From Prostheceraeus crozeri (taxonomy: Eukaryota > Platyhelminthes > Polycladida > Euryleptidae): 64,000 bases of DNA. The DNA lies in assembly GCA_907163375.1 (NCBI GenBank), contig CAJQUW010003176.1, positions 1,030,088 to 1,094,087 on the forward strand, read 5' to 3'. Shown piece by piece: positions 51,382 through 60,411 of the stretch. The notes beneath the pieces were generated by a model. The model was not told where the DNA came from and searched no databases. It saw only the letters and a program-made list of their open reading frames with translations. Each line of letters begins with the position of its first letter. Within the stretch, counting starts at the first letter, position 1. The translations under genes and the position numbers were made by a program.

Positions 51382-51886
51382 TTAAAGTACAAGAGAAACA
51401 GACACCCAACAAAGCGTAGGAAATTTGTCTGCTAATTTACCTAATTTCATAACAAATGAAACTTCGGTGCGTGAATAATTGATATGATTTTGCTTCAAGA
51501 GACTATAAAAATAAGACTTGTCATTATCACAAACAGAGAGCAGATAGTGCTTACCGATAAAAATTTTACACATAACACTGAGTGAATTGTTTCTTTTTTC
51601 ATGCAACAAGAATTTATGTAAGTTTACAATTGTATTATTCTCTCCACCATTTGGCTCTATGAAATCACTCAAAGTATCTGTAAATTCATACCTCTCAAAA
51701 TATATTGCTCTTGAATTCCTCCCGTAATTTTTTCATCCTCCCTGGCAACGATTGTTTTCTTCTATCTTCAAATTGATCTTGTCTCATTTGAGAAATATAT
51801 GACGAGAGCGTTTTGACACAACCTTCACTGACAAGAAACACTGTTAAATTAAATAAGTCTTCAGCACAATTGTTTGAAATAGCCAT
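51382..51886 (-). CDS. Two small minus-strand ORFs of unknown function in the Polinton right arm
   Basis: One starts at ATG 51886 (MAISNNCAEDLFNLTVFLVS). The other covers 51382-51690 (DFIEPNGGENNTIVNLHKFL, KIFIGKHYLLSVCDNDKSYF). Base composition is less AT-rich than in the capsid and replication genes. Family not recognised; I cannot tell whether they belong to one gene. The gaps 51000-51380 and 51890-52157 hold nothing I can name. Confidence 0.3.
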
Positions 51887-52157
51887 ATCGATTATTGTTG
51901 TTGTGTATTATTTCACAGCATTGCAGCCGGAGTAGGATTTGCTGGTTATATATTTCACGTCTTACAAATGTCTAAGTGGGTGTAGCAGCTGTTTGTTCTT
52001 TCATACATTGTTTCCTTTCAAATGTTTGAGTTGGAGGACACAGCTCCTTACACTGAAATGCATTTTATTCATAAATGCGAGAAGCAGATGTTCTCTACAA
52101 TTGAATGACAATTGTAAAAGTACCTAAACTTATTGTTAAGAATATGTCAATTCCTTC

Positions 52158-52762
52158 AAATATTTTTAGTCACATGATATATTTTAAAAACCTGAAAAAT
52201 GAATTCAAAAGACGTTTTTAAAAATACTAATTTTCGGTGTCCTAGAACGGTCATGATTTTGGCGGGGGTGAAAATTGTAATTCTCAAATTTTGAGATTCT
52301 CAACTTTTATGATTTTTTCGGTGTCCGGTTTTACATGACCTGGAACGGTCATGATTTAAGCGAGGGTGAAAATTGTAATTCTCAAATTTTGAGATTCTTA
52401 TTTTTTATGATTTTCGGTGTCCTGGAACGGTCATGATTTTGGGAGTAAAAATTGTAATTCTCAAATTTGAGATTCTTAACTTTTCTGATTTTTTCGGTGT
52501 CCTGGAACGGTCATGATTTAAGCGAGGGTGAAAATTGTAATTCTCAAATTTTGAGATTTTGAAAAATTTGAAAAATTGGGTATTTTTAAAAACGCTTAAA
52601 TTTTCGGCCTTCGGCCACGTGAAATTTGAAGTCTACCTAAATTTTTGAAATTTTTGAAATTTTGATTTTTTTGAAAAACCCGCAAAAGTGTGACATCCGG
52701 CGCAAGCGAAGCGAAGCGAAGCGAAGCGAAGCGTCGCGCCGGATGTCACACTATATACTACT
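52158..52762 (-). repeat. Polinton right terminal inverted repeat
   Basis: About 605 bp. It is longer than the left copy because the internal unit (GGTGTCCTGGAACGGTCATG...) occurs four times, against two on the left. It ends with the hairpin 52687-52752, whose loop has six AAGCG units. Confidence 0.93.
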
Positions 52763-52768
52763 AAGATA
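52763..52768. repeat. Polinton target-site duplication, right copy (AAGATA)
   Basis: Exact match to 35239-35244. Confidence 0.93.
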
Positions 52769-53103
52769 CTAAGATAGTTAAAAATATCACCTGATTGATT
52801 CTTATAATAGAAGCTCGATCAAAACCTGTGTCATCTTACTATTTTTCAATTATGTTATATTCTGTATGGCCTATTCCTTCTCTTATGTGCGTCAAACATA
52901 TTCAATACTTTTTGCATCAAAAATTCTATTGTGCATTTCAGACCGCAATATCATTGTCTATCAAAGAGATATCATAAATGGGAACTGATTGAAACTGACC
53001 AAACCAGCACAATTGATGGTAGAGGAACAATTACGACAGTTCTGTAGGCTGACATCTGCTGATGAAGTGAGTCCTTAAATTATGTGATTCTTTGCACTGC
53101 CTG

Positions 53104-53560
53104 TTTTGGTTTTAGCAGCAGTGAGTTTTTCTGCTGTTAATCCTTGGAGCATTTCGTAGCAGGATGACTTCGATCAACAGTTATAATGTATAAATATGTA
53201 GAGCTATTCTTGTCACTGCCTCCGAATGTTTTGGCTTTAGCAGCATTGAGTTTTTCTGCTGTTAATCCTTTGAGCATTTCGTAGCAGGATGACTTCGATC
53301 AACAGTTATGATGTATAAATATGTAGGGCTATTCTTGTCAATGCCTCCGAATGTTTTGGTTTTAGCAGCATTGAGTTTTTCTGCTGTTAATCCTTGGAGC
53401 ATTTCGTAGCATGATGACAGCAATCAACAGTTATGATGTATAAATATGTAAGGCTATTCTTGTCACTGCCTCCGAATGTTTTGGCGTTATCAGCATTGAG
53501 TTTTTCTGCTGTTAATCCTTGGAGCATTTCGCAGCAGGATGACTTCGATCAACAATATAT
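53104..53560. repeat. 125-bp minisatellite, about 3.7 copies
   Basis: The word TTTTGG followed by TTTAGCAGCATTGAG recurs at 53104, 53229, 53354 and 53479, exactly 125 bases apart. Copies differ at a few sites. It lies in the right arm of the CCCGGG-ended element. Confidence 0.93.
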
Positions 53561-53608
53561 TCAATTAATATCAACGGTAAATTTCATCAATGTTTTGCTA
53601 CGGCGTAG

Positions 53609-53812
53609 GTTAACTGTAATTTTATCAAGAGAATGTGAGTGGTCTGCGAACCCACTTTATGCGTCAAGAACAAACCCACAAGTTTTATGATGTGTAAATT
53701 ATACATGTTATAATTATGACGCAATATATTTACACATCGTTTAACTTAGTTTCATCTTGACTCATTAAATGGATTCGCAGGATGCTCACATTTTATTGAT
53801 AAAACTACAGTT
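53609..53812. repeat. Foldback with about 80-bp arms
   Basis: The left arm (TAACTGTAATTTTATCAA...AATGTGAG...CTGCGAACCCA) pairs with the right arm ending TTGATAAAACTACAGTT. The inner GATGTGTAAAT / ATTTACACATC pair surrounds a short loop near 53700-53726. It may be a subterminal structure of the carrier transposon or a small MITE inside it. Confidence 0.75.
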
Positions 53813-53869
53813 CATCTACGATATATGTTGTGGCAAAATATTGGGGCAATGTCTAGAAAACATTCTAAA

Positions 53870-53998
53870 AATGTTTTAAGATAACATTTTCATAAAGTTC
53901 TCATGTATTGTCATTTGAACATATAACATTTTTTGGAATGTTTTTATAGCAAATTCACGACATTTTCTGAACAGTTTTAGAATGTTTTTTGTTGGGAA
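53870..53998. repeat. AACATTCTAAAA-type repeat block
   Basis: Repeated and inverted variants of AACATTCTAAAAATGTTTT end in TTTTTTGTTGGGAA, wording common in small metazoan MITEs. No clean ends were found. Confidence 0.4.
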
Positions 53999-54199
53999 TT
54001 CACGTAAGAGTTGTGTAAGATAAAATCAAAGAGAAATTTGAGACATTTTATTGGAATTTTACCAAATAATTTGCTAAAAATTGGCAAATCATCAGCTATG
54101 TTAGATAAATATTTGATAAAATTTTTGTAGAAGTTTAGTAAAATGTTGTCAAGTATTTGCCAAATATTTAACAAAAGCATCTGGTGTGTTCGTCCCGGG

Positions 54200-54351
54200 G
54201 AGTGCTCTCATTGCTGGACGAAGAGAGACGAATCGTGTGTGCGCTTACGCCCGGTTGTCTGACGCTGTATATACGATCAGTCACCTCGTACGAGCCTGCT
54301 AATAAAGATGTCTGCTTACTGTGCGTTCTAACTCTGACTCCTATTACAACA
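54200..54351 (+). repeat. Remaining 152 bp of the Gypsy-family 5' LTR
   Basis: Continues the LTR from GAGTGCTCTC to TATTACAACA. The GA at 54200-54201 repeats 33091-33092. The two parts together match the 178-bp LTR at 31972-32149 apart from a 3-bp insertion and a few substitutions. Confidence 0.93.
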
Positions 54352-56203
54352 TGGCGACCCAGCTCGGAAGTATTCGACCACCTGCAAACTTTCTGACTAC
54401 ATCAAGTTCACCTATTCAAGATACATAATTCTACATCGAGGAGTTACTTTACCTTGCTGCTATTGCCGCAGACAAATTTACCGAATCACGCCGAACTGCG
54501 ATTGTGTTGAACATTCTCGGACCATCTTGCAGAAAAGTACTTTCCGCCGCAGGCTCAACTTCGTGTGTTTCGGATGTTTACAAACTTCTACGTTCATTAT
54601 TTCCATCGGCTCCTTCTGTCACGATTGCAAGACAGAATTTCAACAATCGTCGACAACATCCTACAGAATCGATTGTTGAGTACTTCTCTGAACTATCGCT
54701 TCTCGCTTCGAAATGTGACTACGGTACTATGAAAGACGATTTAATGAAAGTTAAATTGATCCTTGGTGCGACTGATACGATCAAAGAGAAACTGATATTA
54801 GAGCAACCAACGTCGGTACAGTCAGCGTTGGAAATTGCCCGTCGCATTGAAACGATACAAGGTGAGCTGAACAACAATAACCTCATTCGACCTGTACATG
54901 ATAGTTCTGACTTATCTGTGAATAAGCTTTGCCTTCCTGAGAAACCTCATACACAGGGTAGGTCTTCTTTTCTTAAAGAATCTAAGAAACAGAATTCTTT
55001 TTCTAGTAATGCTAAGCGTAATGATGCAAGACACCAAAGAAGTTTTAGCGAACGCTATTGTTTTAGGTGCGGTGCGTACGATCATGTTGCGAATAGCCCT
55101 AATTGCCCGGCTATCGGGAAAGATTGCATGAATTGCGGAAGGAAAAATCATTTCTCTCGCGTGTGTTTTCACTCTTCGTCTAAAAATGTTTACCATCTCA
55201 ATCCCTTATCCAATTCCGCTACTGAATTTCGCACAATTGAAGTTACTACTGACAGACGTAATGCGAGTAGCAAAAGTTGTTCTCCCAAATTCAATTATGT
55301 GATCGATACAGGTACTCCGATTACGATCCTTCCGAAAGTTGATTTTCTGAAACATTTCACTACTAGAGACCTGAAGAGATGCAATGACCAAATATTTGAT
55401 TATTCCGGAGGAAACATTAAGGTGTTAGGTCAGATTGAAATGAAACTGTCATGGAATAACATAAATACTTTTGAAACAGTGATTGTTACTGAAAGTGGAA
55501 AGGCTCTATTAGGTCTGAAGGCATTCGAAAACTTGCATGTCTACACTCTCTGGCAGGTTAACTCCGTATCTGCTAATTGTAAGCCTAAATTCAATCTCAA
55601 AGTAGCGCTTCGAGATGATATCATTCCAGTAAAACAGAAAATTCGCAGAATTCCATTAGCACTTAGAGATAAGGTGAAACAAGAACTTAACCAAATGGAG
55701 CAAAAAGATATCATAGAAAAGGTTGATGAAAGTGAATGGGTTTCAAACCTTGTAGTAGTACAAAAGCCTAATGGAAAGGTACGACTCTGTTTAGACTTGA
55801 GAGATGTGAATAAACCTGTCATTATTGATGGTTATCCTTTACCATTCTTGGAAGAAATTTTCTTGAAAGTGCGAGACTGTTCGAAGTTCTCAGTTTTAGA
55901 TTTGCAAAATGCTTTTCTACAGCTACCTCTGCATGAAAGTAGTAGACACATTACCACCTTTGTCACCCAAGATGGATTATATAGGTTCCAAAAAGTTCCT
56001 TACGGACTTGCTTCCGCTCCAGGAGTGTTTCAAAAGTTGATGATGACAATTTTAGGTGACATGCCCGGAGTTCAGTGTTATCTCGATGACATAATTATAG
56101 CAGGAAATACTCAGGAACAACACGATCAAAGATTGCACACGGTTCTTAGCAAGATAGAAGCCGCAGGATTCCACATTAACAAAGCAAAATCGCAGATTTC
56201 TCG
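54352..56203 (+). pseudogene. Gypsy-family gag-protease-reverse transcriptase, cut by an insertion
   Basis: TGGCGACCCAGCTCGG directly after the LTR fits a tRNA primer-binding site. Gag shows two zinc knuckles (CFRCGAYDHVANSPNCP, CMNCGRKNHFSRVC near 55060-55160). A retropepsin motif follows (VIDTGTPITILP near 55300). RT blocks are VVVQKPNGKVRLCLDLRDVN, FSVLDLQNAFLQLPLHES and CYLDDIIIAGNT (YxDD near 56080). RNase H and integrase are absent from this side. The coding homology stops where the second Polinton-class element starts. A partial fossil, fairly young. Confidence 0.9.
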
Positions 56204-56235
56204 AGTAGTAAGCAAGTGACAAACACTCGACCGGC

Positions 56236-56960
56236 GCGCCCCCCCTCTGGAACGGCAGAGTGTCGTGGTGTGCCGGCCAGGTTGGTTCACGTTCACGAAA
56301 TGTTCGTTGACTCCCCCCCCTCTGGAACGACAGAGTGTCGTGGTGGACTTGGGCGACCGCCAGGATTAGTCTTGAGGCTATAGTGTGTGATGTTTTTCGT
56401 GCAATCTGCTGAATGTTGGGTTGTAAAATGGGCTGTTTCGAGTGGAAGGAGTGGTCGGATGAGAAAACGGAGGCCAGATTCGGATTCGGCGTGAAATTCT
56501 GCATCGGTATGGTGAGTTTCAAGTCAATCGGAGAGAAAAATTTTCGCTGACGTCCCCCCCTCTGGACAGCTTGCTTCGATTTTGGCTTCAAGTGGACGGA
56601 TTTTGTCGTGCCATAGCTCGTTTGAAAGCCAAGAATTAGAATTAGTTAGAATTTGGGACGTTTTGGACTCTAGCTTCAAAACGAAGCATCGGATTGGAAA
56701 ACGGATTTCAGATTTGGAATCAGCGTGAAATTCTCTATCTGTATGGTGAGTTTCAAGTCAATCGGCGACAAAAAATTTTCAACATTTTTCGAAAAAACGA
56801 CAGAGTTAGAATTTGGGACGTTTTGGTGTGTAGCGCCCAAACGAAGCATCGGATGGGAAAACGGAGGCCAGATTCGGATTCAGCGTCAAATTCTACATGG
56901 AAATGGTGTATTTTCAGCTCAATCGGAGCACTAGAACCGGAGATAGACGGGATTTTTAGT
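56236..56960. repeat. Subterminal degenerate repeats of the second element
   Basis: CCCCCCTCTGGAACGRCAGA+GTGTCGTGGTG occurs at about 56237 and 56315, and its head CCCCCCTCTGG again near 56557. A longer unit with GAAAACGGA, CAGATTYGGATTC and AAATTCT...ATGG...TTTCAAGTCAATCGG recurs near 56456, 56697 and 56858. GTTAGAATTTGGGACGTTTTGG is also repeated. Confidence 0.8.
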
Positions 56961-57003
56961 GTTTGGATGATGGGTATTACGTCATCAGCTGATCGCCACA
57001 CAC

Positions 57004-57057
57004 TATATAAGCTGGGAACCGACGGAGACTTTTCATTAAGACGAGAGATTGTCAACG
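57004..57057 (+). promoter_or_regulatory. TATA-box promoter and leader exon
   Basis: TATATAAG at 57004-57011 is followed about 28 bases later by TCATTAAG, a plausible initiator. A short leader exon ends at 57057 with the donor CAACG|GTAAGT. The acceptor lies at 57725, so a 668-bp leader intron precedes the first gene. Promoter, donor and acceptor all agree with the gene at 57729. Confidence 0.6.
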
Positions 57058-57725
57058 GTAAGTCGTCTCTCTGAACTCCGATGATAGCTTCGGACATTCC
57101 AAATTCCGAGTTTCTGAAAGAAACCGACTTAGAAAATTTCATTGCTGATATCAGCTAAGGCGTCAGACTTAGAGGTTCGCCAGGAGATGGCCTTCGTCTC
57201 CAGGCCATAAAAGACTCCAAAACTTTAAAGGCTTGTAACTTTGCTTCTACAAGTCCGTTTGACTTGATTCAAAGAAGGTTCGGTCGCTATTGACCTGTCC
57301 TAAGTGACAGACTACTTATAAAATTTCATAAGTAGTGCTAAAAAGTTGAAAAATTTAAATTCGCTATTTTTGGCAATTTTCGGGGTTTTCAAACCTTCTG
57401 ATTTCAACTAAGGCATTTATAATGTTGTACGAGGCGAGCTTCGGCTCGAGACTTGCTTCCTGATGTAAATAACTCCACCGGTTTTCATGTCAAAATCGGG
57501 GTCCGAATACCAACACAGTGATATGACGCACGCTCTTTCCGCGGGAGGTTGGATTTGAGGACCGAGGCCTTGGAGTCGGGATAAGATCCCCTCTGAGTAA
57601 TGCCTGTAACGGATTCATCAGCCTAGCTTGTCTATCCTCAAGTATTGAATGACATATTAGTTGTATTTTTAAAATGATTGTCAATGTTACTTGTCAGTAA
57701 TTCTATTTTATCTTTCCTTCTACAG

Positions 57726-58889
57726 AATATGGGAGGCAACTCAAAATTTCTGTTTAAAAAATGCTCTTGTGGTGAAGTGAAGAGAGGTGGTGAGTTTAAA
57801 CGCCACTTGAATAAATATAAGAATACGCCTCACATTCATGTTGAGAAAGGTGTTGTTTCCGGCTGTACACATTGCCAAAAGTTTTTAAGAGGCAAGCAGC
57901 ACGAAAAGTTTTATGAGAGGCATCAGAACTGTCCAGTTGTGAAGTTCGCAAATTATACAACTTCGGACATAGGCAAAATCATAGCCCCCTATTTTGAATT
58001 GGTCGATGTGGATCAAGAACTGCAGAATGCAATTGCAGATATCATAAATCCTCCTGTTCCGACTACAGGAAATGAAGAATTGCAGAATGCAATAATAGCC
58101 GATCCTCCTGTTCCGACTACAGGAAATGAAGAATTACAGAATGCAATAACAGCCGATCCTGCTGTTTCGACTACAGGAAATGATCTAAGCAGTGATTCAG
58201 ACACCTCAGACGAGTCCGACTCTCAGGAGGTTGTAGTGCCCGTTAAAGGAATAGCGAAGCCAATCAGCCAATCTTCCCCGAAAAAATTGAAGGGGATTAA
58301 AGGCCAAACTTTAGCCTGGAATAAGGACGATCAGGCTGCCAAAGTTAGCCAGGAGTTTGCGCTCAATGAATTGAAAGATGAGCTGAGTCGCTTTAGAAAC
58401 GAATGCGAGACTTTGAGAGGTGAAAATTTTAGCCTGAAAGCTCAAGTCCAGGAAATCAAGAACCTCAAAACGCAGGTCATAAATTTGGAGGCTTTTCGGG
58501 ATAGGGCACTGCAAAGTGAAAAGCGAGTTGAAGAGCAGGCAGCAAATATTAAAAATTTAAAATCACAAGAAGGGGTGCTTAAGCTCAAGATTGAGCAACT
58601 AAAAATGAAAATGGTTGAGAACGAGCAGCACAAGGAGAGAAGAACAACACTCCACCTACCAATTATCAACAGCAGGATTGTTGATGACATTCTGCTGCAA
58701 AGTGAGGATGTCGACAGCACGTTCGAATGCTACGAGGGAGCAATGGCGGAGATGCGCTGTATCCATGTCTCCATCAAGCATGATGGCGACATCAAAGAAT
58801 TGCGCCACCGGAAGCGAAAACTGCCGGCCAAGTACTTGCCTGAGCCACCACCATCGAAGGGGTCACGAACCGGCTAAATTTCTCTTATG
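57726..58889 (+). CDS. Coiled-coil, Cys-pair protein of the second element (382 aa)
   Basis: CDS 57729-58877, starting three bases after the acceptor CTTCTACAG. The N-terminus has paired Cys/His (CSCGEVKRGGEFKRHLNK, CTHCQKFLRGKQHEKFYERH) suited to a zinc-binding fold. Three copies of ELQNAI..DPPVPTTGNE (about residues 98-155) come from a 57-bp tandem repeat at 58020-58190. Then comes a Ser/Asp-rich stretch and a coiled coil (about 215-310: LKDELSRFRNECETLRGENF). A charged tail ends PPSKGSRTG. Another GT-AG intron (58890-58951) follows the stop. Family not recognised; a regulatory or DNA-binding role is only a guess. Confidence 0.6.
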
Positions 58890-58977
58890 GTAAGTTAATA
58901 TCATCTCTATCACTTGAATATAATTTCATCTATTTTCTTTCTATTTTTCAGATACGACGAGAACGAACCAACGGCTC

Positions 58978-59322
58978 TCATAAGGGCCACCATCGGCAAG
59001 ACATGATAGAACCTCCACGCGGTTTGCCCTGGGCAGTCTTCGGACTGGCGAATACTATCATTAAGTTGAATCTGCTATCAGTCAACTTGAACGTTGCAAA
59101 TGAAGTTCGGTGTAATACTTCCTTTCGACGGGCGTTCCTGTAAAGGGCGGCGGTGAAACCCGTAGCTATGTATACCGCAAGGGACATTCGGCAATGGTCA
59201 ATCTTGTTAAACCTCTCTGCGTCATGTTTGCAAGTGATTGCCTCTGTCTCAACGTAGTATGCATTCGCGCCAGGGCGACATTTAGCCAACTGTCGAAGGT
59301 TGCCTAAAACTTTCCATTGCAT
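58978..59322 (-). CDS. Unrecognised 114-aa ORF of the second element
   Basis: ATG 59322: MQWKVLGNLRQLAKCRPGAN, SLAVYIATGFTAALYRNARR, then PRGGSIMSCRWWPL. It has several Cys/Trp residues and one hydrophobic stretch. It lies antisense to the last exon region of the coiled-coil gene. A second small minus-strand frame (59344-59541, MMVDEIVLNKIKIAYTSDTG) lies just upstream and has a donor-like GTGAGT near 59390, so they might be exons of one gene; unproven. Confidence 0.35.
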   Translation of the reverse strand: MQWKVLGNLRQLAKCRPGANAYYVETEAITCKHDAERFNKIDHCRMSLAVYIATGFTAALYRNARRKEVLHRTSFATFKLTDSRFNLMIVFASPKTAQGKPRGGSIMSCRWWPL

Positions 59323-59688
59323 ACGTTATGAGAACCATGAGTTCTACCTGTCTCTATCAATGAGACGAATTGATGAATGGAATGAAATGGGAGGACACTC
59401 ACGCGCCACACGCAACATAACACACTTCTCTCTTTCGTAGTCTAACAAGCTCTTTACACATGGATCGCAGTCGATTGCTATCCCTGTATCAGAAGTGTAA
59501 GCTATCTTAATTTTATTTAACACTATTTCATCTACCATCATCGCCCATATGAAATGTTATAAGATTTACAAGTTAGACTAAGCGTGCTACTATTTCCAAA
59601 TGAAAAAGTATACATGGTTAAATCATCCACTGAAGTCCCGTTCAAGTAAGTCAGTATGAAAGCAAAGATAATATGAAATAAAAATTTA

Positions 59689-60142
59689 TTATGGCATGTA
59701 TTTCAAAAGGTCTTCATCGTCAATATCGTCCCAGAGTCTGGCTTCACATAGATCACAAAAACAGTTCAGTTGCTTTAATCGTTCTTCCACTGCGAGTCTC
59801 ACTTCATCAATATACTCCCACTCTGCCATAGTTCGTGGCTGGGATATAGGGGTGTACCACTCCCATAATTGGTGGAGGAATTTCGTGCTGGTGATCTCCA
59901 TCACATCGTCAGTATCGTACTGGAGATACTTCCACCTCACGCCTGTTAAGTCGGGACACTACTTCTCACATACACTCTCCTCTTCCTCATCCGCTGGTAA
60001 TGATAACTTCCTGATATTGTCCAGTCGGTACACCTTCTCTACCTTCCCCTTCGTTGGAGCGTTTGGTGTAACGAGCGCCTTTGGTGTTGAGCATGGAGAA
60101 GAGAATTTTGTGTTTGGCGTTGTCGGAGGGCTTGTCATGTTG
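59689..60142 (-). pseudogene. Unrecognised minus-strand gene of the second element
   Basis: Starts at ATG 60142 with a Pro/Thr-rich head (MTSPPTTPNTKFSSPCSTPK) and an acidic patch. The C-terminal half reads KFLHQLWEWYTPISQPRTMA, then VEERLKQLNCFCDLCEARLW, ending DDIDDEDLLKYMP. It has a possible CFCDLC metal site. It is transcribed divergently from the gene starting at 60412. It seems broken. Not recognised. Confidence 0.4.
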
Positions 60143-60411
60143 ACTGTGAATAATGACTTTGCAATGTTTTCTAATTCTTAAGTATCAACAAGCGACCAAT
60201 CAGAATGAACAGCCAATGAATGATGAATATGAAAGTATATATGCAAAGTGACATTCGTATCATTTCACTCTGTCTTTGAGACGTATAAGTGAAGTGTTTT
60301 CTGGCGAATTCTATATTTGAGGCGTACAAGTGAATTCCAAATTTGAGACGTATTATTTGAGTGAAGTCTCTATCTTGTTGAAGTATCAAGCTTAAACATA
60401 ATTTCGTTGAA
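60143..60411. promoter_or_regulatory. Divergent promoter region with TATA box and short repeats
   Basis: GTATATATGC near 60234 is a plausible TATA box for the plus-strand gene. TTTGAGACGTATAAGTGAA-like words recur three times (near 60274, 60318 and 60338) between it and the start codon. Confidence 0.45.

Larger units (their letters stand above)
35245..52762. mobile_element. Polinton/Maverick, nearly whole, 17.5 kb
   Basis: Bounded by long terminal inverted repeats starting AGTAGTATATAGTG and by a perfect 6-bp duplication. It carries the family hallmark set (polymerase B, ATPase, double and single jelly-roll capsid proteins, adenain-like protease, integrase). The core (35.6-50.2 kb) is strikingly AT-rich compared with its flanks. 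It looks recent, with roughly three or four breaks in all. Confidence 0.96.
33093..54199. mobile_element. 21.1 kb insertion with CCCGGGACGARCA inverted ends
   Basis: The left tip is CCCGGGACGAGCAAACC (33093-33109). The right tip, inverted, is CCCGGGACGAACACACC, 15 of 17 bases alike. The insertion interrupts an LTR and duplicates GA (33091-33092 and 54200-54201). Without the nested Polinton the carrier is about 3.6 kb and shows no transposase, so it looks like a non-autonomous DNA transposon. I cannot assign a superfamily: CCCGGG tips with a 2-bp duplication fit none I know well. Confidence 0.8.

Noticed and set aside
35245-52762. A free virus contig or endogenous adenovirus instead of a Polinton
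   Set aside because: Integrase, protein-primed polymerase, long inverted repeats and a 6-bp target duplication in host DNA fit Polinton/Maverick.
55541-56591. Minus-strand frames opposite the Gypsy pol and the second element's tip
   Set aside because: Antisense shadows crossing an element junction, with no motifs.
58013-58720. Minus-strand frames of 63-92 residues
   Set aside because: Shadows of the coiled-coil gene and its 57-bp coding repeat.
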